Assembly: GCA_034770075.1 (NCBI GenBank) | Contig: CM068387.1 | Location: 77,315,971 to 77,379,970, forward strand | Source: Aralia elata | Taxonomy: Eukaryota; Streptophyta; Magnoliopsida; Apiales; Araliaceae | Direction of reading: 5' to 3' | DNA: 64,000 nt | In this document: piece after piece, positions 47,401 through 57,822 of the stretch | How the letters are laid out: every line of letters begins with the position of its first letter | Numbering within the stretch: position 1 is the stretch's first letter | The notes under the pieces: generated by a model | What the model saw: only the letters and a program-made list of their open reading frames with translations | The model's database searches: none | What the model was told of the DNA's origin: nothing | Program-made: the position numbers and the translations under genes

Positions 47401-50276
47401 ATACTGTCAGATCAGAGTGAGTACATGGATTACTCTTATACATTATAATTGATTTTGTCTTGCACAATTTCCGTGATTTGGTTGTAGCCATCTCCTCTTC
47501 ACTTGTGCATCTTTAAAACTTGCAGCCAGCAGGCAACTTTCTTAACCTACTTCTTTCTACATTAATAACTTATAGGCAAATGCTAACAGGTGCCCCTGGG
47601 GCACGTGTTAAGGAGCATTTAGTATGTCTTAAAAATCTTATTTAAAAAAGTGTTGGAAATTGTTATAAAGTTTGTGGGAACTTTTAAAAGTTAATTTTAC
47701 CAAGTGTTGTTATAGGAACTTGTTGAATTGTATATAGTAAAGGTAGATCTTCTTGTTAATAATGCACGGAGAAATTTAAATTTTCTTTGAATTTAATAAC
47801 ATATCATCTGATCCGATTCAGGTCTTCTGTCTATAACCAAAACTTGAGGCCTTACACTTGATGAAGGAAAATCTGTATTTGGCTCGTCATCCAATTTGTA
47901 TTGTAAAACATTACGATTATGTCAATATCAGTAGTATCCTAACACCTCTGATATTGCCTTACTCTCTCTGTACAGGGAAAACCTACTTAAGCTTTTGTGT
48001 TTTCTGTTTACTGTTAAAATGCCTTGACATCTTTGTCACTAATTGAAAGTTTCTTAGAAGAATTTTTTTTTCTTAAATTGGATATGTTCAGGAGTAATCT
48101 TGTTTTTTTAGCAGGAGGGGGAGCTTGAAGCTGTTTCTATAGTTCATTCATATGAAGATGGCATGCCAGCTGGATCTCACAAGACAAAGCTAACTGCTCT
48201 TAACGTATGGATGTTAAGATCGTTATCATATTTACCTTTTCTTACTGTGTTTATTTGGAGATGTTCAGCTCACCAAATGTTTGTTTATAATCAAAACTGA
48301 TATTTTCCCATCAAATTTTTTTATTTCTTAGATGTGCTGCCTACAAGTTAACTGTTTGTTTACAGCCGATTAATATTAATAATCTATTATTAGTTAGAGA
48401 TTATTTTATTTATCTAATTTTATGTGCATATAAATTAAGATTTCATATCATTCAATTGAACTAAATAGAACTTGGTTGATTTTAGAGTGCAATTGATTTC
48501 TGATAGTTTCTTGGAATAGGTTCCCCCTATGGGTCTCTTCTACCCGATGCTTTTGGTTCCAGATGTGTATCCTTCACCACCTCGTTCCTGGTCAGTGATG
48601 GTCTTCATTTCCATCTATTGTTATCAGTCATTTACTTCAATTGAACGAAATGAAAAGATCCTTTCCTACTATGCACAATGGTTTTACTCTAGGTTTAACG
48701 ATTATGAGGATATGCTGGAAGATACGTGGCATATGGAACTTCCAAGAAGAACAGACATGTCAGATGGATTTTTCCCAGGCATTAGTGGTGGATTGCCAAT
48801 GTGGGATAGCTATCCTGTATTTCAAAATAAACCCAAGAAAGAAGATAATATTGGTCTTGCAGACGCTATTACAAAGAGCATTCTTTCAACAGGTAAAATA
48901 TGCATCTGATTCTGCTCTGACGTTTTCAACTTTGATGTTGAATTTGATCAAACTGTTCGATTTTCAACTGCAGGGCGCATAGACCTTCAGAGAAAATTGT
49001 TTTGTAGCATGCAACTGGTGAGTATCAGCTGTATAGAAGTCTGTTCATTAAGCATTCTTCTAGCTTAAAGGGAATGACATAGTTCTGTGCTTTAGATTGG
49101 TGGAGTGGCATTGACAAGTGGTCTTATTCCTGCTGTGGAGGAAAGGTGAGTTTAACTCTTGCTTTTTTTGATAAAAAGAGGTGGTGTATGTAATAGTATG
49201 ATCATTGCCATAATAATTAATGCAAAATGCTATAATTGGGTTCAGGGTTGTAGAGTATACCTGACCTGCATATGGACATAGATGCATAAGACGATTATTT
49301 GTTTTCTGTTGCAGAGTCTTACATGCAATTCCTTCAAATGAAGCAATTGATACTGTTGAGGTTAGTTTGCCAGTGTATTCTTGTTGATGTTAGTGCTTTT
49401 CTTCTTATAAAACTGTAATAAATATGAAGTGATGATCTGCTTCCATAAGATTTTTATGTGGCTGTGAAGACAATATTGTATTTCAAGGTATAGACTGACA
49501 TTATCTGACTTGATATATGTTGCATAGGTTCTGCAATCAAGAACAAATCCATCCTTTGTGTCATGGAAAGGTGGAGCCGTAAGTAAACCTCTCGCCGTCA
49601 TCAAAACATTATTCTCATGCTCCATTACCTGCAATAGATTATTATATGCTGGGTTTACGACAATCACTTTAATCTCAGATAACATGAATACTTTTTAATC
49701 ATGTTTAACTGGAAATCATTAAAATAGAGTTTTCTCAAAGATATGTCGCTGAAAATCGTGATTATTATTTTTATCATAAATATGATATGTGCGACAATAA
49801 TTGTCATGGTTTGAAATGCTAACAGTGCATACATGATGAATTTAAACTTGAAAGTAAAAAATGGGAATTGTTCATGCTGCATAATGTTTATATTTTGTTA
49901 AACGTGTTCTCCAGATGATTTTATTGCTAAAAATGGTTAATTTATATGAACTTCAAATGTTACTAAAGCACATGGAGGCTGTATTAAGATTAGTTTAGGA
50001 TTTTAAAGATACTGTAAAACTGAAGTCCCTACCTGAGCGGATGTCAGCTTCCTTGGCGACTCGTATCTGCCCAATTATGATTTCACATTTCCAACTTTCT
50101 ATGCTAGTTATCATGTATTTCATCCGTTACAGATACTTGGCATTCTTGATTACGGCCGGGATGCTTGGATTCATCGGGAGGACTGGATCCGTAGTGGGAT
50201 TCACCCCGGAAGTGGCAGGAAGTACAAGGATTCCTATTTTCTGCAAGCACAAGTAATGTGTTACATGAATACATAA
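37504..50276 (+). CDS. ARP9: Actin-related protein 9 (ARP8-type), 20 exons, complete
   Basis: Coding exons are 37504-37506, 37590-37662, 37788-37906, 37995-38054, 38175-38240, 39009-39111, 40375-40583, 40951-41071, 41247-41311, 46216-46305, 47161-47211, 47285-47416, 48115-48204, 48520-48590, 48693-48892, 48974-49017, 49096-49145, 49315-49360, 49528-49578 and 50133-50276. They sum to 1788 nt (595 residues), and every intron is GT-AG with matching phase. The actin fold is visible: 'LVVINPGSANIRIGLAQQDT' replaces the actin phosphate-1 loop as in ARP8 proteins, then 'RRPIRRGHLNIS', 'ACVVNMGAQATSV', 'CSMQLIGGVALTSG', and the end 'YKDSYFLQAQVMCYMNT'. ARP8-type proteins are nuclear subunits of the INO80 chromatin remodeller, and plant ARP9 is their likely counterpart. 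The start codon is the last three bases of exon 1. Intron 9 is 4904 bp long because of a mariner insertion. Alternative use of GT at 50253 would alter the last seven residues. Confidence 0.95.
37696..37729. repeat. (CA)n microsatellite in ARP9 intron 2
   Basis: Seventeen or so CA units 34 bp after the exon 2 donor. A telo-box-like AAACCCTAA precedes it near 37672. Confidence 0.9.
39333..39645. mobile_element. Possible MITE in ARP9 intron 6
   Basis: 'agtgatcatttggcagcac' at the left and 'cgtcaaatgggcacttagt' at the right are imperfect inverted repeats, and inner parts ('gaagcacttt', 'aaaagtgctttt') also pair. No target duplication is defined. Confidence 0.35.
41456..41517. repeat. (TG)n/(TA)n microsatellite in ARP9 intron 9
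   Basis: Compound run of TG repeats interrupted by 'tatgtata' and ending in TA repeats. Confidence 0.9.
42455..45130 (-). CDS. Mariner-like transposase (DD39D), two predicted exons
   Basis: The main exon (43764-42455) encodes an N-terminal helix-turn-helix ('VAPLFSVNITTVQRIWKRGQ'), a second one ('TIRSLAHAVNIPKSTLFRLF') and the catalytic triad 'VHIDEKWFF', 'FIQQDNARTH' and 'NSPDLNILDLGFF'. Between the second Asp (DNARTH) and the Asp of ILDLG I count 39 residues, the DD39D signature of plant mariners. An upstream exon (45130-44854) starting 'MAPRQKIRIPFAEIDLNVDP' can be joined using the donor A|GTAAAG and the acceptor TGCAG|AT; both are in phase and give 528 codons. If transcripts do not use this splice, translation could begin at 43786 (443 residues). 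The enzyme would cut and paste the element at TA sites. Confidence 0.88.
44530..44627. repeat. Three direct repeats inside the mariner element
   Basis: 'aatttatatgcacataaaaa' followed by 'ggc(t/a)' occurs three times (about 44528, 44570 and 44600) in the predicted transposase intron. A second duplication, 'atgagtgaaggaactagcaa', occurs at about 44712 and 44792. Confidence 0.8.
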
Positions 50277-51784
50277 AAGGTGATTGGCTTTGTTGGCTAA
50301 ATTATTTTTCATTTCCAAGGCGGTACTGTTAATAATGTAGAATGTATTCGAATTTAAGAAGCTCCTCAAGAAGTTTGACTGTTTTTTTAATTCCGCTTGT
50401 AGGTTTAATAGATTAGCAGATGTGTATCAGCAGCTTTCTGTGCTGTAAAGGGTGGAACCCTTGAACCTTGGCCAATTGACAAAGAAGACAGACAGAAGGA
50501 AAGAGATGTGCAGGGTTTGGATATATGGAAAACAATGGAGGTTTCCGTGTGTGCAAAAGCAGTGAACTGCTATAGAACACAAAATGTTAATTCTTAGTGT
50601 ATACTCCCCCTCTTCGAAGGGTTTCTATCTAAAGTATATCTTTTATGAAAAAATAATAATTTTGCTCTTCGAAGTGCTTGTTTGATTAGAGAGCATTTGG
50701 AAGTTTAAACGCGCTTTAAAATCTTGTTTGGTTAGAAACATTTTATTTCAAACACAATTTATTTAACTCATAAATGCTGCAATTGGAAGACTAAACGCTA
50801 GAAATATTTTATTTCAAACAATTTATTTAACTCATAAATGCTGCATTTGGAAGATTAGACTCACCAAACACTACCACTAGCTGCAAACCTTAGTAACCAA
50901 AAAATTCGTATTCAATTGTGTAAAGCTTATTTAAGCGAGGTGGTGGATTTGGAAGATAAGAAAATTGATTACTTTCACGTGGTATATCGATTATTTGATT
51001 GTTAGTTACGTGGATAAGTATTAGTGATAATTTTTTATAGAGAGATATCAGATATGTAATATTGTAGCCCTCTTATAATTCTTATTAATCTCATGTATTA
51101 ATAAACTTTGTAATTATAAGTTAACATAAATTTATCGCAATGCATAGCAAGAGTCTTTTCGCATCGTTAAAATGACTTCAATTTGGGACATTTGAAATGA
51201 AAAGGCCATTAGCTGGATATAGAGAGATTGCATTTTTCAGCTCTTGAAAGACCAAAAAAGGGTTGGAAGTAACTTCAAAGAATGTTTCCCTTGTTTGAGC
51301 TGTTTCTCTAGTCCCACATCGAGAAGAAAGCGAAAACACGCAAGAAGAGCGAAATAGAAATAGAAAGGTGCGGGGAAGTGAGAAATTTAAAAGGGTCAGT
51401 TGGCTAAATATGCCACGCTCGCCCGAGATTGGTGAGTGCTGTATGGCTATCAAGACATATGGCTGACATAATTTATGGAAACTCATAGGGTTGGCTCGCT
51501 TTGGCCGACCCTCAACTATTCTTATCAAAGTTTATTCTTTTCTGTTTTAATAGAGTAAGAAAACATTTTGATAAAATAATGTAATTGTTTATTATTATAC
51601 TCGTATCCCTCGGGACTGCATGTATATATATATTTATTGAAAGTTGGTGGAACCAGAATATATTTAGAAGGGGTCAGTCAATACATCAATAAAAAAAATC
51701 GGAGTTTATTATTATAATTTTATCTAACCTTAGTTATAGATTGATTTCACAATTATAATTAGACAAAAACTTTTATAATATGTA
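50277..51784. other. ARP9 3' region and intergenic DNA
   Basis: The ARP9 3' UTR probably reaches beyond 50400. A donor-like GTAATG at 50253 and an acceptor-like TTGTAG near 50401 suggest an optional 3' UTR intron. No other gene is supported. A tandem duplication lies at 50734-50865. Confidence 0.4.
50734..50865. repeat. 66-bp tandem duplication
   Basis: Two adjacent copies of 'agaaa(c/t)attttatttcaaac' through 'ctcataaatgctgca(a/t)ttgg', starting at about 50734 and 50800. Confidence 0.8.
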
Positions 51785-52043
51785 TCACTCCGTCCTAAAT
51801 TAATTGTTCGATTTTATTTTTTTTAAGTCAAATTGACTATTTTTAGAATTAATAATTAAGCATATATAAATATATTTCTAAAATTATAAAAATTGGGGTT
51901 AGTAATAAATTGTATATACTTTCTTTTGGTTATAATCTCTTCACCTATATTTTAGCAAAAATAGTAAAAAGCTTAGTTTTAAAAATGATCAATTTGATTT
52001 TAAAAAGTCAAAATTAAGCAATTAATTTGGGACGGACGGAGTA
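51785..52043. mobile_element. Stowaway-type MITE
   Basis: Ends 'cactccgtcctaaattaatt' and 'aattaatttgggacggacgg' are inverted repeats, with TA-rich flanks. The CTCCGTCC core is typical of Stowaway/mariner MITEs. Confidence 0.7.
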
Positions 52044-52536
52044 ATATTTTTAATTTTTCTATATATATATAGATGGCAGGCCCATTACAATTTCATTCAC
52101 TGTAGCAGCAGTATAAATAAATACATATATTACATTTGGGTACTGCAATTGCTGTGGGTGGTCCATTTTGAAGTCAATTTGAGTAATACATCAAACAAAC
52201 AGAGTATTCTCCCTTCCCCTCTCCTCTGTGTTCTTGCAATCAAATGGAAGCAATTCAAGCATTACCCTTGAGTTATCAGGGTCATCCCCGCGGACCCCTC
52301 TGATTCCGCCTCTGTAATGAAAGCGCTAACGTGCGTATGCAGTTTCTACCAATCTATTTATTTCAAATACCTTGGACAAAAAAAAGTCCTTTCTAGATTC
52401 AAAAAAGCATGCAAGTGCAAGTTCCGGCAAGTTACAGCGCCAGCCAGCCGTACTTTATGTATGGCATAGCAGGGTTCCACGTTCAAGGAAGTGAGAGTAA
52501 ATACTTGTACTTTTTGTATTCTCAATAGTTACCGGT

Positions 52537-52579
52537 CCCACCCCCCACTCCCCCACCCCCCCACCCCCCCCACCAACCC
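52537..52579 (-). other. C-rich tract, possible G-quadruplex on the minus strand
   Basis: Six C runs of three to eight bases are separated by single A or T-C. On the minus strand this gives more than four G runs with very short loops. Confidence 0.55.
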
Positions 52580-52712
52580 AAATGCCACGGTGCAGCAGCA
52601 GAGATTTGTTTTTCTCCTTTCCATCCTTCTTTCCAAAAATACCAATACATGAGGCACTGGGCCCAATATTGATGACAAGTACTAATGTTGATTTTTTTTT
52701 ATTATTTCTTTT

Positions 52713-52921
52713 AATGCTATGTTTGGATTGGTGGAATAAGAGAGAGAATGGAATGACTCATTCTTATGGAACGAAAAAAATTGTGTTTGGTTGCGATTGG
52801 AATGAAAAAAATTGTGCTTGGTTCTTTGATGGAAGGAGTGCATGTGGAATAACTCATTCCAACTAAAATGGAATGAATCATTCCACTCTTCATTCCATTC
52901 CTTCAATCCAAACGTAGCATT
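52713..52921. mobile_element. MITE of 209 bp with 18-bp inverted ends
   Basis: It starts AATGCTATGTTTGGATTG and ends CAATCCAAACGTAGCATT; the inverse differs at one position. The interior is rich in ggaatga/tcattcc palindromes. The superfamily is uncertain (PIF/Harbinger or hAT). Confidence 0.7.
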
Positions 52922-53157
52922 AGCGATATACCATCACTTGAGAATTAAAACAATAAAAAAGAAAAAAGAATTCCCTGAACCAAAACTAGACCTTTGCAAA
53001 CGCAATCAAGTTTCACCAAACTGAACTAAGAAATATGTATTGATAAGAGCTTGCTCTCCCCGGCTTATTCTAATCCAACTATAGAAACTGTCAATGACCC
53101 AAATACCTAACCTCATTATTAGAGGACTATTTGTCTGTACAGACAACAATCTTGTCA

Positions 53158-53369
53158 TCTATTTGATATATAAAACGGGAGGAAGGCTTTTGGTGTTAAT
53201 AAATTCTAGAAGTCTTTTTGGCTTTTAAAAATACTTTAAAAAAAAAAAAATTTGTCCTTTTTATATTAATATTTTTAAAAAAAATTCTAGTAAGGCTTTC
53301 AAATTCTATAAAATTTTAATTTTATTTTAAATAATTTACACACGTAATGCATGTACCACCGGATACTAA
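53158..53369 (+). mobile_element. Short non-autonomous Helitron (212 bp)
   Basis: The 5' end is A|TCTATTTGATATATAAAACG at 53157/53158. The 3' end is 'cacacgtaatgcatgtacca' followed by CCGGATACTAA|T, a CTRR terminus after a weak hairpin. No coding content. Confidence 0.5.
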
Positions 53370-53743
53370 TCTATATTATAAAGCGTCCAATTTTTTATAA
53401 CTACTTTTTGGTGTAATTGGATCACAATTACATGATAATCAAGAATTTTATTTACTTTTCTCTCTTTTCTTGTTTTTTCTCAATGTTTTAATTATCACTC
53501 CTTTTTTTCTCTCACTACTTAATTTCCTCTCATGTCCTATTTTTTTTCCCATCAGCCTATTTTGTACTCACAATTAATTTAAGGTTTCTTTTTTCTCCTC
53601 TTTCGGATTCTAATGTATGTGTAATTTAATTTTTATATATTTTTTTTCCTTCTGCAATTTTATGTCACATAATTTTATCTTCAATTTTTTTTTCTTTTGT
53701 AACATTTTTTCTCACGCGCGTGGCGCATATGCGTGGACACTAG
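53370..53743 (+). mobile_element. Non-autonomous Helitron (374 bp), abutting the previous one
   Basis: It begins A|TCTATATTATAAAGCGTCC at 53369/53370 and ends with the hairpin-forming 'cacgcgcgtggcgcatatgc' region followed by GTGGACACTAG|T at 53743/53744. Both ends obey the Helitron rule of insertion between A and T without duplication. Confidence 0.65.
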
Positions 53744-54311
53744 TATTAATAAAGCATCATGCTTAAATAATTACAATAAAGGGCGAATAAAATTTCAAAG
53801 GGTAATAAGCACACTTATAAATCATAAAATTTTCTATTTCAAGTCGTCTACAATTTTGCTTTCATCAATTTCTTCACCAAATTCTCTCACATTAAATCTT
53901 CAAGTGAATGGTAAGGGCATCAATTTTCAACAAGACAGGAGTACGATTCATAAACAGATTAGTGTTATAAACACCATCTTAAACATGCATCAATTTTCAA
54001 CAAAAATATAATTCATAAATGAGTTCATATTATAAATATGTATGTATAATATATACAAATTTTGACAATTTGTTTAACATAACACGATTTTCATCTCTTA
54101 TAACTTAAACTTAAGATATTATATTCGTGACAGCAATTCTAATCCAACCAAGAAAAGTAGATGGTCCCAAATAACTCCCGACTAAAATCTAAGAGACGTA
54201 TTATAAAAGTACATTTTTTTCCCCGAATCTAGGAAATTAGGATCGGTAAACTAGGACTATGTTATGCAAGAGGTCCTACCTAGTAATCCCCTCCCCCATA
54301 GTTGAAATGTA

Positions 54312-54691
54312 CTCCCTATGTTCCTAAAAGATTGTCGTTTAAGGTTAATTCACGTAGATTAAGGAATGCAATTACTCCTTACGAAAAATAATATATTACC
54401 CTTGTTTTAATTATCTCAACTAATTATTAACTTTGTAGATTCTAAAAAGGAGTATACTACCAACCATGAGATTATGAAGAAGAAGTATTGGGAAGGAAAG
54501 AGATTTGTAAAGACATTTCAACAACCAAGAAGGGTTTTGTATTTTTTTGAGGAAAATCATTAAGTAGAAGAACTTTAAATAAGGGTAAAGTTGGAAACAA
54601 TTACTCCATCTGCATTGATAAACTCAAAACGTCAATCTTTTTGGAACAAAAATTACTTTCTAAAACGACAATTTTTTAGGAACAGAGGGAG
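54312..54691. mobile_element. Stowaway-type MITE (380 bp) with TA duplication
   Basis: The left end CTCCCTATGTTCCTAAAAGA and the right end (inverse CTCCCTCTGTTCCTAAAAAA) match, continuing into 'ttgtcgttt'. TA flanks both sides (54310-54311 and 54692-54693). The terminal CTCCCT matches the mariner element at 41770, so a mariner transposase could have moved it; this is inference. Confidence 0.8.
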
Positions 54692-55192
54692 TAATTCTCT
54701 ATGGTACCCAAAAAAAAAATCTAGAAAATTAGGCTGCGACAGGTAATGATAACTCCCTGCTAATTACATGGTTTGACTTATCCATAAATTTATAGTCTGC
54801 TCACATATATCATGCTTTATACCACCAATTTATAACCAAAGAATAGTCTGCCCTTTCAGTTAAATCATATGTTATTTTGGCTCTTATTTATTTATTATTA
54901 TTAAAAATATTTACGGCTTTTACAATAATAACGAATACGTTTAAGGATTTTATGTGCCCTATGTACACATTATATATAGGAATCGAGGGAATATTCTTTT
55001 GATTCCTGTGCATATTCCCTTGATATGTGTGTAAACGCAGAAACCAAGGAAATATGCACAGGAACAAGGGAATATTCTCTCGATTCCTGCGTATAATGTG
55101 TGCCCTAATATAATGTGTGTCATAAGGGCACACATTATAAGGACCCTATGTTTTAAATCCCACGTGTTATGTATGTATATTTCAACGTCATT

Positions 55193-55241
55193 CACTACGG
55201 ACGACGGGACGTAATCCGTCGTCCGCTACTAATAGTAGTGG
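55193..55241. other. GC-rich double palindrome with a CACTA start
   Basis: It starts CACTACGG. A 9-bp stem follows (GGACGACGG, 55199-55207, with CCGTCGTCC, 55216-55224), then a second dyad (GCTACT aat AGTAGT, 55225-55239). It resembles the subterminal region of a CACTA transposon, but no partner end was found. Confidence 0.4.
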
Positions 55242-55861
55242 ACGCAAATTTTTTAATTTTAATTTCAATCGTTGGTTCCTATATTAAACGATAGAGATGT
55301 ATGTCCATTGTTGATTCATAACAAGTACATGCTACGGATCATTCCCTTACAATTAATTTTTATTTTATTTTATTTTTAAATTTTAAATTAACTTACTATT
55401 AGTATTAAAATGGCTACAATACATTACTCAAATAAAATGATTATCAAAAACTCACAATTGAGTATTAGTAATGTATTATTTTTGTTGTTATTTTTAATTT
55501 AATATCCCGTTTTTAAATTTATTATTTAGTTGTTATTTTCAATCTTCAAATTTATGTATAATTTTTTAGAGTTCAAAAATAAGTAGAATCTAAAGCCTAA
55601 ACTTGGTGTTTAAAGAATTCTATATAAAATAAAATTATTGTACAATAATAAGTTATCGTCATGATTTTTAATTTTAAAAGGTAACTAAATTTTAGTAACT
55701 AATATATAAGTGAGAAATTTATTTTAACATTAATCCACTTTAAGATTTTCCATCTGAAATAAAATTGATAAATAAAGTTTAATCATTGATATATTTTGTA
55801 ATATATACTACGCTTTTTAATATTAATTATTATATTTTCATATTATTTTCCTTATATTTTT

Positions 55862-55947
55862 TTTTGTTCTTCTTCTACCAGCTCTTGAACCCTTGACCTG
55901 AGAGTTAATGATTTGGGACACTAACCAACCGGGCAAAGGAGAGCCAG
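55862..55947 (-). mobile_element. Very short tRNA-derived retroposon (SINE-like), 18-bp target duplication
   Basis: The minus strand has an A-box-like stretch ('tttgcccggttggttagtg') and a B-box-like stretch ('aggtcaagggttcaagag') at tRNA-like spacing, ending in an A-rich tail. The perfect 18-bp repeat TATTTTCCTTATATTTTT lies on both sides (55844-55861 and 55948-55965). The body is only 86 bp. Confidence 0.75.
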
Positions 55948-55965
55948 TATTTTCCTTATATTTTT

Positions 55966-56316
55966 AGTATATAGTTATTTAAAAACAAAATCGTTGTAGA
56001 ATAATAAGTTAGTATAATGACTTTTAGTTTTAAGAATAAATAATATTATGGTAACTAAAGAATTGTTACAAAAAAGAGATACAAAATAATGTGTATGATA
56101 AGCGATATGTATAGACTATAATGTTATGTCTATGTTGATTTATCCTTAACAATTTTAATGATAAAATAGTACATTAAAGTATATTAATTTTTATTTAACT
56201 TAAATTTATAAAATTTTATTATTATAATATTATAGTCATCGTTTCTAATTGTATGTTGTTCACTTGTAGAGACTAGAGAGTATTGATTTTTAGTTTAGGC
56301 ATAATTTTTTTTTAAC

Positions 56317-56367
<51 letters not shown>

Positions 56368-56975
56368 GAAAACTATGTTTGAAGTGGGTGACTTTGTTCA
56401 CAATACATTTAATTATTTAAATAAATAAAAATAAGTCTCTCTTCAAACAGAAGGAGTATTAGATATACTTTAACATATATTATGTAATTTTTTCTTTTTT
56501 TCTTGCGCATTAAAAAATATTTTAATTGTAATTAAATTATAAGTCTATTTAAAATAAATAAATAAAATTAAAGAGAGTATTTTAATAATAGCCATACCAA
56601 AGATCAAGAATCAAAAATTCAAGTTTTATCTTATTTATATATGCATATAGATATATAGATACATATTATTTATATAGATACAGATAGATGTATTACAGTA
56701 ACAAAAAGTTTACTTTTACACAACGAACAGCACATCAATTTTATGGATAATTCTACATACATTACTCCAAACACTATATTTTAACTATTAAAAAGTGAAA
56801 CCTGACGTGAATTTTCGTGTCAAATCACACTTTTTAATGATTGAATGTGCAATATAGTGTTTCGAATAGTGTACATAAACTTATTCCAATTTTATAAACT
56901 AACTAAAGTAATTTATTTAAACAAAAACTAAAGTAATTTATTAAAAACATTTTCCATTTATTTTTTCTGATTGAA
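55966..56975. other. AT-rich intergenic DNA downstream of the isomerase gene
   Basis: No gene is seen. It holds a TA microsatellite at 56322-56358. Confidence 0.4.
56322..56358. repeat. (TA)n microsatellite
   Basis: Nearly perfect run of AT/TA dinucleotides. Confidence 0.9.
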
Positions 56976-57695
56976 TCAAAGCCGTGACGAAACTATTGCC
57001 TTATCAGCCAATCCCAGTACGCCGCACAGCTCCGGATACAACGCCTTTCGTATTTCCCCATAAACGGCACCGTCCCACTTCCTCTTCGCCAACTCCTCCC
57101 CCAGGCTCACCGCAGCCTCCACCGCGCTTTCCCCGCTATCGTGCGCCGAGTCGATCAACCCCATCGCCACCGCCTCCTCCGCATTCACCTTCATCGCTCT
57201 CAACAACACGTCCCGCCGCGACGCCGGCGAAGCCACCTTAGACCTAATCAACGCCGTGAAATAATCCGGCAGCGTCATCCCCATATCGATCTCGCTCATG
57301 TAGAGCACGCCTCTATCGCGCCTCATGAGGACGTGGTCGTGGCTCATGGCCAGCATCATCCCCGCCGCCGCGGCATGGCCGGTGACTGCGGCGATCGTCG
57401 GCATGGGGAGAGAAATCAGATCGGCGACCACCGGCTTGAATAAATCGACCATGTGGAGAAGTCGGTCCAGGGCGCCGGAGACGGAGCCGGAGGATTGAGC
57501 CCATTTGAGGTCAAAGCCGTTTGAGAAAAACTTGCCTTGGGCTAGGGTGATTAGAACCGAGCCGCGGGTGGACTGAGACTTGGCTTGGGAGAGAGCCGAG
57601 CGGATGGAGGCGATGAGGTTGGGGTTGAGGCGGTGCTGGTCGTCGCCGGTTAGTGTTAGGATAAAGATATTGCCACGCTTTTCTAACGTGCACAT
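56976..57695 (-). CDS. Peroxisomal enoyl-CoA delta isomerase (crotonase family), intronless
   Basis: The product has 239 residues starting 'MCTLEKRGNIFILTLTGDDQ'. An upstream ATG at 57752 would add 19 residues without family similarity, so the inner start is chosen. Crotonase-fold motifs are visible: 'GKFFSNGFDLKWAQ', the oxyanion-hole segment 'TGHAAAAGMMLAMSHDH', and 'MSEIDMGMTLPDYF' with the acidic residue used by these isomerases. It ends Ser-Arg-Leu, a good plant PTS1 signal for peroxisome import. The enzyme moves cis/trans-3 double bonds to trans-2 so that unsaturated fatty acids can enter beta-oxidation. The Arabidopsis relatives include ECI1 and IBR10, the latter linked to indole-butyric acid use. 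The gene is clearly GC-rich compared with its surroundings. Confidence 0.93.
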   Translation of the reverse strand: MCTLEKRGNIFILTLTGDDQHRLNPNLIASIRSALSQAKSQSTRGSVLITLAQGKFFSNGFDLKWAQSSGSVSGALDRLLHMVDLFKPVVADLISLPMPTIAAVTGHAAAAGMMLAMSHDHVLMRRDRGVLYMSEIDMGMTLPDYFTALIRSKVASPASRRDVLLRAMKVNAEEAVAMGLIDSAHDSGESAVEAAVSLGEELAKRKWDGAVYGEIRKALYPELCGVLGLADKAIVSSRL

Positions 57696-57822
57696 GGTGC
57701 AGCTTTCTGTCAAAGATGAGAGAGAGAGGTGAGCAAACTGCAATGAAGTCAAAATCTCTTTGCAGTTTTTTAAGAAACCAAACAGACAAAAATAAAATTA
57801 ATATATGCATATACATATACAT

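Noticed and set aside
47600..47620. Perfect palindrome GTGCCCCTGGGGCAC in ARP9 intron 12
   Set aside because: A single short dyad without flanking inverted repeats; no element or regulatory role can be supported.
51310..51321. AGTCCCACATCG, identical to the plant snRNA upstream sequence element
   Set aside because: No TATA box at the expected distance and no snRNA-like sequence downstream; the motif also occurs in dispersed repeats.
51178..51528. Open frame of 116 codons on the minus strand
   Set aside because: Low-complexity content, no family resemblance, no splice or promoter context.
54960..55140. Repeated and inverted 'ggaatattc' and 'gcacacattata' phrases
   Set aside because: They suggest a foldback MITE, but I could not fix its ends or a target duplication.
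57141..57443. Arg/His-rich open frame on the plus strand
   Set aside because: Antisense shadow of the GC-rich isomerase gene.
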